From Mesostigma viride (taxonomy: Eukaryota; Streptophyta; Mesostigmatophyceae; Mesostigmatales; Mesostigmataceae): 64,000 bases of DNA. How positions within the stretch are numbered: the stretch's first letter is position 1; the number at the start of each line of letters is the position of its first letter. Of this stretch, positions 1 through 9,465 are shown one piece after another. The notes beneath the pieces were generated by a model, which saw only the letters and a program-made list of their open reading frames with translations, ran no database searches and was not told where the DNA came from. Both the position numbers and the translations under genes were made by a program. The stretch lies in NCBI GenBank assembly GCA_009746045.1, contig RPFO01000253.1:5289145-5353144 (forward strand). The letters are read 5' to 3'.

Positions 1-383
1 AAATATTTAAGTCGGAAGTCACGGAAAAAAATCCTTTGCAGTCGGTTGAAAAATGGCGAACGTTTGGTTCTCAATGTTGAAAGTTTCGCGCAAACACCTG
101 GAGAAGGAAGGTCGCGGGTCCGCGAAACACCGGAAAGGCGACCAATGAGAGCGTGGGAATGCGACGTGGCGCAGAACAGCGGTTTCGGCATTCCGGCGGG
201 TACGCGTAGCGGAGCGGCGTGGGTTATAAGCTGTTACATCACGAGCCGGACGGTGCGAAAGATCTAATCTAGTATAAGGTGCAGTTAAATAAGACCGCAT
301 AGCCGCGTATCCGCGTACCGCGATAGCAAGCAAAGATCGCAGTAAAATGACTAACTGAGCCGCGGTTTATCCTCAGCTAGGCC
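1..383. other. Unassigned left edge
   Basis: I see no recognisable gene or repeat here. Short open frames exist on both strands but resemble no family I know, and the stretch is moderately GC-rich. It ends at the (TTAA)n tail of the adjoining LINE fragment, so it is probably flanking DNA into which that element inserted. Confidence 0.4.
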
Positions 384-1247
384 TTAATTAATTAATTAAT
401 TAGACTCGTGCTCCCGTTGGGGAGTCACGGAGCATTAAACCCGATGGATGGATGGGTGGGTGCAAACAGTCCTACCGGTCAGACTAAGCTATCTACATCA
501 GCTACCTACGACATCTATCTAACAGCATTACTAACTACAACATCTATCTATACAGCACTGGCGTGCCTCCCACGGGTTTGCACACGCGGGCGCTTCCCCA
601 CAGGGGGGGGCTCGTTGTCCTCCATGACCTGGGCCCATTTGGCCTTGTCCATCATCTTCTTCCAAATCACGGAGAGGCCTAGGCCCCCCATGTCCTCTAT
701 GTACTAGCTGTTCTTTGAAGGTGCGGGCCTTGCGGCGTCTAACATCCTGACGGGGCCCGGCCCACGTCAGGAGGTGCCGGCCAGGCTGAGCTGGTCGCAG
801 TCCTGCGGGGGGGCCACGTGAGGTGTCTACCTGGTTGGTGCGAGCTAGGTGCCCTACTAGCTGCAGGCGCCGCTGCTTAATGGTGCTGGTGATGTATGGC
901 ATGCCCTGGTACAGGTCCTCATTGCGGACATGAACAGCTTATCATACTCTGAAAATGGAACGCAGCATGTTGGTGACCGCGCCGTCCAGCTTGCGGGCTA
1001 GGTCGGCGGTGAGGGTCCACGTCTCGGCCCCCATACGTGAGAACAGGAAGGACGAGGACCTTGAACAGGTCCTGTTTCTCGATCTTGCCCAGGGGCTTGC
1101 GCCACAGGGCCCGGTACTGGCGTAAAGCGTGCCAGGCGAGGGAGATGCGATGGTCCACATCAACCTCGCAGCTGGGGAGCAGGCTGCCCAGCAGCTTGAC
1201 GCGGTCCCGATACAGGACTGGAGAGCCTTCGAGGAGATAGAGGGCAT
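384..1247 (-). pseudogene. Decayed LINE (non-LTR retrotransposon) 3' end
   Basis: The minus strand encodes the C-terminal part of a LINE reverse transcriptase scattered over at least three frames. One frame (1158-919) has a segment ending in KVLVLPVLTYG, matching KVLVLTVLTYGAEAWTL of the better preserved LINE at 46416-47466. Another (902-531) contains QLVGHLARTNQVDT, matching FAGHLAPTSQVDT of the same element. In the encoded direction the copy ends in the (TTAA)n tract at 384-401, which I read as its 3' tail. The 5' part, including the catalytic YxDD, is missing, so this is a 5'-truncated insertion that later accumulated frameshifts. The homology to the other LINE is seen directly; the tail interpretation is inference. 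Confidence 0.7.
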
Positions 1248-1257
1248 CAGCTAGGCC

Positions 1258-1770
1258 TTATAGCATGATTAATTAATCTAGCAATAACACGGCATGTCAT
1301 GAGGCAAATGACATCCGGATTAGTGCCCCTTGGTCTGAGAAAGTCGTCAACACTCGTTTCATTAATCATCAAACCAAAGAGAGCGAGTCCATGGTCCTCA
1401 GACCAATTTCACTTAGCTGCGCTACCAAGCTGACAAGTTGGTGTGCAGGCGCGCCGACATGCGCACCGATCTTCCAGAGGCTTCAGACTGCCGTCAGGCC
1501 CCAACAGGTTCTGTCTGACGTCTAGGGCCGGGCCGGCCCCTAGAAGATCTCGTACTTCTGGCTAGGCCCAAAGTAACTGGTCCGAAACACACAAAGTACC
1601 AAATAAACACACAAAGTCCCGAATTTAGGACATATTCCCAAATAAGTCCCGAATTGAGTCCTATAGTGCGGCGGACTATGAAAGCGAGCTATCGAAAGTC
1701 CCAAACGAATAACAAATGACTTTATTTATTGAAGGCATTGTTACGCCCATACAAAGGTCTGGGCCGTAAC
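1258..1770 (-). mobile_element. Probable 3' LTR of a minus-strand LTR retrotransposon remnant (far end not resolved)
   Basis: Read on the minus strand, TGTTACGGCCC begins at 1771 immediately after a purine tract, the layout of a polypurine tract followed by a 3' LTR. About 45 bp further on the same strand carries AATAAATAAAG, a plausible polyadenylation signal in U3/R. I cannot find the other LTR or a target duplication, so the low-coordinate end is arbitrary. Alternative: any element that ends in this motif. Confidence 0.4.
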
Positions 1771-1773
1771 ACT

Positions 1774-1787
1774 CCTCCCTTCCCCAG
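1774..1787 (-). promoter_or_regulatory. Polypurine tract
   Basis: The minus strand reads GGGGAAGGGAGGAG directly before TGTTACGG. A purine run of this kind abutting the LTR primes plus-strand DNA synthesis in LTR retrotransposons. Supported by sequence and position only. Confidence 0.45.
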
Positions 1788-3130
1788 GGGACGATAGCTA
1801 TATCGTCCACGCTTGGGATGCACGCAACAAGACAATTAGCACAAACAAAACAAACCAGAAAAAAGAAGAAGCACTATACGCAAAACAAGCAACACACACA
1901 ATAATAATGTACTACTGACAAGTGACAATTGCCCAGGCTGGGAAGCCCTGGCACCTGTTTCTCAGTTAGCCATTGAGAATAATAGTACAAAATCGGCCAT
2001 GGGGATACTATGTCCCAACCCCTGTTCGCCAGCGGGTTGGAAAAGCCAATTCACCCCGGCATTGCCACACAAGGACAATTCCTTGATAGCCGATGGGATG
2101 ATGTCGTCATCCCGCTGCAATCCATCCATGAGGAGGTCGCGACCCTCACATTCCTCCAATCCTGGGGCCCACCCCTCTCGACTGCGCCTTCCGCTGGCGA
2201 TACTCGTGTAGTACCTGGCGACCCTGCTCACCAATTTCCTCGAGTATCTTCCCGGGGTTAGCTAGGTGATCCGCATTGTACGCGAGCTGGTATTCGTTCA
2301 CGTCGGTGCGCGTTTGAGCGAGGTCTACCCAGTGACGTCCCGGTGGGCCAGTACGACATAAATGCGGCCAGCTACTGCGGGTGGGTGAACATGATTGTGC
2401 CCGCGTTCCAATCAATAACCCCACATCCATGTTCCTCAAAGAAACCTCCCGCCATGGTCAACACTACGATGCGCACCTGGAGAGCGTTAAAGCGAAAGCC
2501 CGGAGCCCTCACAAAGTTGGGCGCGACCCAGTTGAGGAATGCCTCTCCCTGGCACGGAGCATACTTGGGATAGTCAACCTTTCGAGGTTTACCATCTACC
2601 ATGTATTTTGTCAGCTCCCGCTTGGGGCCGTATCGCGTACCAGAACCCTCTGGCGTCGATTCTAGGCAGTCCTGGGGTCGCCGGGCCCGGCTCTCCTTGG
2701 GTGCAAGTCAAAGCAGATTAGCTCGCGCATGGAGCCTCGCTCCACATACGCATGAGTTTCTGCCTCGAATTAAGTTCAGCGGTTGCGGTCGGTGACTATA
2801 GTCCGCGCTGCGGACGGCCACGAACGGCGATGGTGGGAGCTCAATGCAGACAGGAACACCCCGAAACTCGCGTATTAAAGGGGCGTACTCGCTGTGGGCC
2901 GGGAAACGTGCTGACGTAGGCGCCCACCGTCCATGGCGCCGGTCGAGCCACCGCCCGAGCCGACAAGACCACGCTCTGTCCCAATCTGGCCGTGGGCCGC
3001 GCTCCAGCACCCGGCATCTCCGCAGAGGCATAGAGTTGGCATCCACAAGTCCCATCCATACCTGGAGGAGGCGGAGTTAAGAACGCCCAGCGAGCGTGAG
3101 CTCCTGGTCTTTCACACGGCGAGATGAGCC
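1788..3130 (-). pseudogene. Internal remnant of LTR element, product unrecognised
   Basis: Three successive minus-strand frames (2602-2372, 2439-2146, 2234-1962) overlap and switch, as in a frameshifted coding region running toward the polypurine tract. The clearest piece (2602-2372, 76 codons) has an aromatic-rich stretch with FFEEHGCGVIDWNAG. I do not recognise a protease, RT, RNase H or integrase motif, so which part of an element this is remains open. A further minus-strand frame at 3055-2708 is rich in Arg and Cys and may be noise. The position before a polypurine tract and LTR start is the main reason to call it element-derived. Confidence 0.35.
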
Positions 3131-3376
3131 AAAGTTGCAGGGCAGCAACCTTTTAACCCGTGCACCAAGTCACGACCACAGTGGTCACCTCCACGTCCAA
3201 TGTGGGCGCCCACGGTTCGTGCTTGCCAAGATAGCTGGTCATCCCCATGACCAAGCTATATCCTTCTTTGTTGTTCCTCGTCCGGACGGCGTGAGAGGAT
3301 CCTGGATCATACCTTATATACTGGAAAGTCCGTTATCAGTTAAGCGATAGTAGGCCAACAAGACAGGTGAAAATGC
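3131..3376. other. Unassigned spacer left of element A
   Basis: No coding or repeat signal recognised. It ends at the TGTAA target duplication of the large Copia-class element. Confidence 0.4.
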
Positions 3377-3381
3377 TGTAA
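3377..3381. repeat. Target-site duplication of element A (left copy)
   Basis: TGTAA here matches TGTAA at 16826-16830, directly outside the two LTR ends. Five bases is the usual duplication for Copia-class integration. Confidence 0.85.
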
Positions 3382-3882
3382 GTTGAGATTGAGAATGATG
3401 TTTGCAAGAATGCGGCCCTAGGTGCCTGGGTTTATTATCAATTTATATGTTTACAAGTCATGCGTGCAACCCCAAGATTGCGATAGGCCTTATCGACATT
3501 GCACCAATCACATCTCATGTGCATTTGCGATTTCCAAGAGGCACACTGAACTAGCGTTACGCCAGCGTTGCACAATGCTTCTAGACGCTTCTAGAACCAT
3601 TTACAAATATCCATTAGCAGGGAATATTGCCGTATTTTTCTGCCCGCTGAAGGGGTGTTTTATCTCATCAATCCTTGGCACGACTTCAACAGCCTGACCG
3701 ACAGTCAGTGCTCGACAGTCAGCGTGACCACTAATTATAATGCATCAACGTGGCTATACTGCCACCATGGTCATGCACACAAGCTGTGTGCAGCAATTGT
3801 GAGTATTGTTTCACAGATTTACATTCCATTATGCATGCACCAGTTTATACACGCATTTCGGTCATGCAACAGATTGCAACTC
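3382..3882 (-). repeat. 3' LTR of element A (501 bp)
   Basis: Matches 14480-14550 joined to 16396-16825, also 501 bp in total, with one visible difference. On the coding strand it starts GAGTTGCAATC and ends CTCAAC, so the termini are not TG...CA unless the LTR is trimmed by several bases at each end. Confidence 0.9.
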
Positions 3883-3903
3883 CAGCCCTTTCTTTTTTCA
3901 TGT
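3883..3903 (-). promoter_or_regulatory. Polypurine tract of element A
   Basis: The minus strand reads AAAAAAGAAAGGGCTG directly before the 3' LTR. The same AAGAAAGGGYTGGAGTT junction occurs in the related element at 26914-35294 (27568 onward). Confidence 0.7.
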
Positions 3904-4098
3904 GGCAATAGGACTGCGTACTCAAATCTGTAAGAACTACGGCCGCGCAGGCCTTGCCATCATGAACGCACCTTAGGCCCCACATGGTTTTGGAGGGTAA
4001 TCCCCAGCCAAACAAATTACACCAGAGCATCGCTACCGGGAAAACCTACCAAGGTAAAACCCGAGTCAAGGGGCCATTCACACTCCACGACATCTCAA

Positions 4099-7000
4099 CT
4101 AGTGCCGTGGCTGACCCAGCGACATATTGTTCATTTGGTGCCTAAGAAGAGTATACTGTGCCTTGGCGGAGCTATAGAGCTTGGTAAGAGCATCCGAGCA
4201 ATTCTGGTCGCCTGCCACGTGCTCGGTATGGAGCGCATCAGAAAATTCCTTCACCCGGAGGAAGTCAAGGTCTCTCGTGCGAGCGTAGGGGTTCTCAATG
4301 AAGTCCACCAGCGCTTGGCTGTCGGTGCGCATGACGCGATCGATGCGTGTGGTGAGACCGCCCAGCTTGAGGATCCAGCAGAGTAGCGCGTGGAAATACG
4401 CGAGCTCACTTGCAGCCTCGCAATACGCACGCGCCTCGGCGGTGTCCGACCCCACATACACACGGCGGTGGAGACGTGAGAACCACGCAAAGATGGAGGA
4501 TGGCGCAGATTGTTCAGCGTTTGAGATATAGCTAACAGCCGCACACCTACCACGCATCTTGGTGAGCACCCGCGCATCCAAAGAACTGTCACAATAAGCC
4601 CCTAGCTCGATGGGCTTGTCCCAGTCAACACCCTGCAGGACCAACCCCGGTGAGGCCTGCACATACTCAGCTACAACCGGGCGGGCCAACAAGCAGAGAA
4701 CATCGTCTGTCAACCGACTAAGGACAGCCAAGTCAGGGCTCGTGGTACACGCAAGCCAATTGAGTTTGCCACGCAGCGCACCACACTCAGAGGGAAGGAT
4801 AGGCCCAGTGCGGGCCATGACCTCCTTGACCAGGTCGGGGACATAGCTACCCTTAGGATGCAGCAACATGACCCACTGCCCTTGCTCATCGTGATCGAGA
4901 ATAGTGTCCATGCCCATGAAGGGCACGATCTTGCCCGGCTCCCTAAAGACGAGCTTGCCCACAGGGTACACTGAGTGCACGAGCGAATGGAACCACACAA
5001 TCCACTCCCGTGGCCCCAGGCAGTCACAGTCATCGGCATGCACGAAAACAAACACGAGCTCCCCCTTCCAGACACCAACAAACAAGGAGGGGTCCAGGTC
5101 GCTGTACATCATGCGTGCGCGGTTAAGTAGAAGGCGCTCTAAACTCTTGCGCCACGCCCGCGGCCCGGCCACGGTCCCATCCACAGCCTTCACCAACCTC
5201 ATGAACTTCTTGCCCACAATAGGTTCCCACATCTTGGGTGTCCTAACATACAGCGGTGTGGTGCCCTCCCACAATTTAGCCGTCTCATCTGAATCCCCGT
5301 TAAGGAAGGCCTTAGAAAAATCCAGCACCGCGGAGCCATGCGGCAAGCCTTTGTTGAGGCGCCCGAGATGAAAGCACACTAACAATCGCCAAGTGTCTTT
5401 ATTTAAGCCCGGGGCAGTCAGGGCTGAGGAGGGCAGGTCAGAAGATCCAGAAAATTCTAGCACCACAGGTCTAGCAAACTCTACTTTCCTGTCAGTGCCG
5501 GGAACCGGCTTCATCTGGAAGGTCCATTTGAAACGAAGCAACCGGCCATCCCTTGGGACTAGGTCCACTGGCTCCACACAACCCAGTCCTAACCATCGTT
5601 CCCCTGCAGCCAGCATAGCCCCTTGGGTATTGTCTAGCCCTTCCTCGGTTGAGACGTGCCTGGCAACATCATGGAAGGACATGGGGCTTTCAGTGGCAAC
5701 ATCGTGGAAGCTAATCCCCAAACTGTCAGGGGTGAGGGCTTTAGGGGTGAGAAGATCGCGGGCAGGAGGCAATTCAGAATCCTTGTACTCTACCCCTTTC
5801 ATGGCAGCCACCATAGGCAATGAGAGACCCCGAGCAGCGACATCGAGGGAAAAATTATTCAATCGCATGCAGCCAAACCCCGCTCGGGACAGCTGTGTGC
5901 TGCTCACTGTAACCCCGGGTAGCGTCAAGAACGGCTGTCCTAATAAGGCGGGCCCATCATACCCCTCTACCACACACATGGGCGTGTCTGCGCCGAGTAT
6001 GGTTAAGGGAAATTCCCCCAGGACCTTGTAGGACCCTGACCTAGCAAAATCAGTGACCTGAGTCCAATGAGAGGGCAGCAAAGGAAAGTCTACACAATTG
6101 GCCCCGATAATAGAGACCTGGGCCTGGGTATCAATGAGGAGCCCACAATTCAGCGCCCTAGCGGTTAACAAGGAAGAGATGACTGCAGTGCTCGGGCCCA
6201 GCTGAGGGGGTACGCCTGCAGTCTGTGGTGGGCGGCGAAGGGAGCCTAACCCCATGTTATTGTCCCGGCGCAGCCCTAGAACAATCTTGCTGAGCAACCC
6301 ACCACCCCGGCGAGGCTGACTAACGGCAGCCGGACCCTGGCTAACGGCAGGGGTAATGCCCTCCCTACTACCCTCGCGCAGGTCAGCAGGGGGCTCGCGA
6401 GCTAAGCTCTGCACATCTGCAGCAAGTGCCACCAGATCACCGTCCTCCTCAACATGCTCATCGTCCTCTACCTCCCGAGCTTCGGCAGACATTTGCATAG
6501 GGTCAGAGGCAGGCATGGGTAAAAGAGGGGCAATCACGTCACCTGGTGGAGGCCGCAAGAAGTTGTCCGCGTCCTCGTAGTAGTGCAGAAGGCGCTCCCA
6601 CGCACTTGTGTTCGGTTGATAGTGCTTGAGCTTGCTCCACGGGATGTGGTGTTGCTTGTCCTGCAAGGAAACAACGGCCTTGCGCACACTCCCATCCACG
6701 GACACTACCGTGGCTGGACCATTCCACTGTCCCCTCTTTCCAAAGGGGCCCTCTTTATGCACCCAAACCAGGTCTCCTACACTATAGGCGGTAACCGGCC
6801 TACGTGTATCCCTTCGTACCAGGTTGGCAAATCTACCCTGCAAATGGCGTGCCCACTCCTCTTCTATCTCTGGTGGGTAGTGGCCGTGCTGCAATCCCTC
6901 AGCTGTTATCACCACATTGTGAGAAGGAATGGACAACAACACACGCCGATTAAGGCATGCACAAATCCGCAACGCCCACATGAGGCGGGCTGCGTATGCT

Positions 7001-7314
7001 GAAAGGGATGCATCACCTTGTCTCCGTGCAGCTTGCTTGTATTCTTGCACGGCACGCTCCACTATACCCTGACCAGTGTGGTCCTCACGCCCAACTGTCT
7101 TGAGGCATTCAAATTCAGGCTGGCCCTCTAGACACGCGAACTGCCTATCCATCTGTATTGACTCGAGTGGTGAGAAAAAGGACGAAGAGACATCAATGGC
7201 TTCTGCCAGGTCGGCGGCTTCCATATGACGCAAAGGAACTACAGCTACGTTGTGAGCATATCTATCTATTGCAATAAAGTATGGCATGTACGTGTGCCCA
7301 GAACAGCACATCAC
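4099..7314 (-). CDS. pol: Element A polyprotein: integrase, retropepsin-like domain, reverse transcriptase, RNase H
   Basis: A 1071-codon frame. Residues 1-130 hold the integrase core from after the first catalytic Asp: second Asp in IQMDRQF (about 55) and Glu in GIVERAVQEYK (about 86). Residues 180-235 match an integrase C-terminal domain with FGKRGQWNGP. A retropepsin-like segment follows at about 385-475: LLIDTQAQVSII (Asp395; DTQ instead of DTG/DSG) and GPALLGQPFL (454-463). RT spans about 570-830 with LDFSKAFLNGD and the catalytic HADD (759-762). RNase H covers about 900-1050 with Asp909, Glu960 and Asp998. The usual Copia order puts protease before integrase, so this order is atypical. 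The N-terminus is cut by a frameshift from the upstream frame (7672-7262). It would replicate the element through virus-like particles; the gag-pol junction is broken in this copy. Confidence 0.85.
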   Translation of the reverse strand: MMCCSGHTYMPYFIAIDRYAHNVAVVPLRHMEAADLAEAIDVSSSFFSPLESIQMDRQFACLEGQPEFECLKTVGREDHTGQGIVERAVQEYKQAARRQGDASLSAYAARLMWALRICACLNRRVLLSIPSHNVVITAEGLQHGHYPPEIEEEWARHLQGRFANLVRRDTRRPVTAYSVGDLVWVHKEGPFGKRGQWNGPATVVSVDGSVRKAVVSLQDKQHHIPWSKLKHYQPNTSAWERLLHYYEDADNFLRPPPGDVIAPLLPMPASDPMQMSAEAREVEDDEHVEEDGDLVALAADVQSLAREPPADLREGSREGITPAVSQGPAAVSQPRRGGGLLSKIVLGLRRDNNMGLGSLRRPPQTAGVPPQLGPSTAVISSLLTARALNCGLLIDTQAQVSIIGANCVDFPLLPSHWTQVTDFARSGSYKVLGEFPLTILGADTPMCVVEGYDGPALLGQPFLTLPGVTVSSTQLSRAGFGCMRLNNFSLDVAARGLSLPMVAAMKGVEYKDSELPPARDLLTPKALTPDSLGISFHDVATESPMSFHDVARHVSTEEGLDNTQGAMLAAGERWLGLGCVEPVDLVPRDGRLLRFKWTFQMKPVPGTDRKVEFARPVVLEFSGSSDLPSSALTAPGLNKDTWRLLVCFHLGRLNKGLPHGSAVLDFSKAFLNGDSDETAKLWEGTTPLYVRTPKMWEPIVGKKFMRLVKAVDGTVAGPRAWRKSLERLLLNRARMMYSDLDPSLFVGVWKGELVFVFVHADDCDCLGPREWIVWFHSLVHSVYPVGKLVFREPGKIVPFMGMDTILDHDEQGQWVMLLHPKGSYVPDLVKEVMARTGPILPSECGALRGKLNWLACTTSPDLAVLSRLTDDVLCLLARPVVAEYVQASPGLVLQGVDWDKPIELGAYCDSSLDARVLTKMRGRCAAVSYISNAEQSAPSSIFAWFSRLHRRVYVGSDTAEARAYCEAASELAYFHALLCWILKLGGLTTRIDRVMRTDSQALVDFIENPYARTRDLDFLRVKEFSDALHTEHVAGDQNCSDALTKLYSSAKAQYTLLRHQMNNMSLGQPRH

Positions 7315-7672
7315 CTACGATTTCCCCCTTTCTCGCAGGTGGATGCTTTACATGGTGGCGAGAAGGCTTGGGGCCCGACGATTGACATTGTGGACAGTTT
7401 TCGTAACACTCACGACATGCTTCCAGCATTGGCGCCCCACCAAAAGCCCTAGCAAACTTGTAAGCGTTTGTTCCATGGCCAAAGAAGATGTGAAACCGAG
7501 ACGCACAGGCATACTTGAAAATTGGATCTGTATTGATCAAGTTTAATATTGCCTTAACATCCGCAGCATCGGCCATAAAACTGCCTACATCGTCTACTGC
7601 CAGGAGCCTCCTATGCTCCATAGCGCTGTCCTGCCCTGGGGCCTTCAGTTTTCCTGAGCATTGCGCACCCAC
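7262..7672 (-). CDS. Element A gag-pre-integrase (HHCC) and integrase N-terminus
   Basis: This frame carries the zinc-binding region before Copia integrases: His in FHIFFGH, then CRECYENCPQC. It runs into GEIVGDVLFWAH, whose Asp is the likely first catalytic residue. From there the homology continues in the frame that opens at 7314 (HTYMPYFIAIDRY), so a one-base frameshift separates the two. The same region in the related element (31700-31400) is in one frame, which shows that this is damage here rather than a programmed feature of the family. Confidence 0.7.
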   Translation of the reverse strand: MGAQCSGKLKAPGQDSAMEHRRLLAVDDVGSFMADAADVKAILNLINTDPIFKYACASRFHIFFGHGTNAYKFARAFGGAPMLEACRECYENCPQCQSSGPKPSRHHVKHPPARKGEIVGDVLFWAHVHAILYCNR

Positions 7673-8085
7673 GTGAACCGCTGGCGCCTAATAGGCCCAG
7701 CCTTGCCAACATTGTCCGCCCTGGTTGGCAGCAGTCCGCGACCTGCAAAACCGGGCCTTGTGCCCTGGCTTGTGGCACTTGCCACACAGGTTCGTCCCCA
7801 ACGGGAAAGCCTTGTTGGCCTTGCAGCCTGCAGGTCTCGCGGGTGTGACCAGTCCCCTGGCAGCGAGGACACTTCAGGCGCCCGTCACCGGCGCCAAAAA
7901 CGGCCCTGATGGCAGGGCCATCGGCATTGACTGCTGGCGTCGGCTTCACGGCACCCTTGCCGGCCAGCTCCTGAGCAGCGCCACCGAGCGCCATGATCTC
8001 GCGGATGCAGGCGAAAGCAGCAGCCTTGCTCGCCAGCTTCTCCTTGGTCAGGACGGACGCCAGACTCTGCACGGTGCTTTCTGAC
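7611..8085 (-). CDS. gag: Element A gag, C-terminal part with CCHC zinc knuckle
   Basis: The minus-strand frame contains CPRCQGTGHTRETC, a C-x2-C-x4-H-x4-C nucleocapsid knuckle near 7870. It begins at the insertion point of the hAT element. The 8-bp duplication (8078-8085, repeated at 13913-13920) lets the gag frame be followed from the upstream part (…GSGAMSES) into QSLASVLTKEKL without a break, so the insertion split a continuous gag. Confidence 0.75.
8078..8085. repeat. hAT 8-bp target duplication (left)
   Basis: TTTCTGAC, repeated at 13913-13920. Confidence 0.85.
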
Positions 8086-8104
8086 TAGGGCTGGCACATC
8101 CGCC

Positions 8105-8300
8105 GCATACCGAACACGGACATGTTCGGGCGGATACCGAACATGTGCGGTGTTCGGGTCGGCAAAAATGTTCGGCCGAACATGTGCTGTTCGGGTTCGG
8201 GTCACCTGGAAACTTTCAGAACATGTTCGTGTCCGTATTCGGGTCACCCTGGGAACCGGGCGAACATGTTCGCCTCTGACCCGGTACCGAACATTTCTGG
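8105..8300. repeat. TTCGGG-rich minisatellite, left arm of hAT element
   Basis: Irregular repeats of GAACATGTTCGGGT and TTCGGGTTCGGGT units occur in both orientations. The same words recur in the right arm (13715-13890). Confidence 0.7.
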
Positions 8301-8454
8301 CGGAATCCTTGTAGTACCATCCAGTGATCCGACTCGGCAAAGATTCTCTGATGAAAAGGCCTTAGATTTTAGTCCGCCGACACGCTGGCAAGAGCAAAGC
8401 TGTTGTACGGTTGTAGTCTGTAGAATTGTCTAAGCACGACCGGACTAGTTCAGG

Positions 8455-8459
8455 TAATG
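8455..8459. repeat. Element B target duplication (left)
   Basis: TAATG, identical to 13625-13629 and directly outside the LTR. Confidence 0.85.
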
Positions 8460-9374
8460 TGTCAAGGTTGTACCCAAATGTCACCTTGATAGTGAGTACT
8501 GAATTTAATTCTAGAGTCCTATGTTTGGTCCAGGCTTGACTTAGCTATGCAGGCTGAGAGCTTTTTCTTCCTCTAAGTGTTATACTTGACAGGATAGCAC
8601 TAGAGCAAGGTCATGTGTTGTAAGGGGGGTGTCAAGGACATGGTCCTTGTATTTGTACCCACCTGACCTGGCTAGATAGATAGAGGCTCTAATACCCTAG
8701 CCACTGTTCTTTATCCCGTTGGATTTGGCCTACAAATGAGAAAGTTGTGGCCAGTTTTAGTAATCAGGGATTAGTACCTATGCCAAGTGGATCCTTATAG
8801 GCAGCTGACAAATCTGTCTATGTCAGCTGACCTATGACATGTCAGATGAGAATCTATGACAGGACAGCTGACTGATTGACATGTACACTGTGCATGTCAG
8901 ATGTGGCGCTGATATGTTCACGCCAGATTTACTTCATCATCATCAGATCACACACAGAGAGATCTTTTATTAAATAGTTAGATTACTGTGCAGCAGTTAC
9001 AAGTTAAGACTGTACATCAGTTACAAGATAAGGCTGTACAGCAGTTACAAGATAAGATTTATTCTTGTCTAGATCTGATTGGTAGCCTGTACACTGACCT
9101 AACCTGATTGGTGGCCTGAGTATTACATGAGAATATTCCTAGGCACATTCCTAGCCAGCCAATCAGGTCATTCCAGTTTTCTGCCTGTGTTTTTTCCTCG
9201 AGTTAATAAAACAACTGAGGAGCCTTGCCAAAGGTACTCCTCACTATCATTCTGCCTCAAACTGAGTCTCTGTCTCTTTGCTTCCATCCTCCATAGCCTG
9301 TACCTGCAAGGACAGGCACATTTGGGTTCCAATCACAAGCATTGTAGAAGGCAAACCCATTAGTTCTTTCAACA
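8460..9374 (+). repeat. 5' LTR of element B
   Basis: Starts TGTCAAGG and ends CAACA, so TG...CA termini. It contains a second copy of the polypurine tract/LTR-start junction at 8621-8637. Confidence 0.9.
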
Positions 9375-9389
9375 TGGTATCGGAGGTTT
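9375..9389 (+). promoter_or_regulatory. Element B primer binding site (initiator tRNA-Met)
   Basis: TGGTATCGGAGG lies directly after the 5' LTR. It is close to TGGTATCAGAGC, the sequence complementary to the initiator tRNA-Met used by many Copia elements. Confidence 0.8.
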
Positions 9390-9465
9390 GATGCCTACCC
9401 TGCATTTGAGGAGCAGAGACATTCATCTGACTACCCCAGAGACAACACCCAGACCCAGATCAACC

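Noticed and set aside
8105-8300. CRISPR-like array from the repeated TTCGGG words
   Set aside because: Units are irregular, in both orientations and without unique spacers. They lie inside a hAT-type element in a eukaryotic genome.
9127-9363. 78-codon frame repeated at 13377-13613
   Set aside because: It is present twice only because it lies in the two LTRs of element B. It overlaps the expected R/U5 region and has no known domain.
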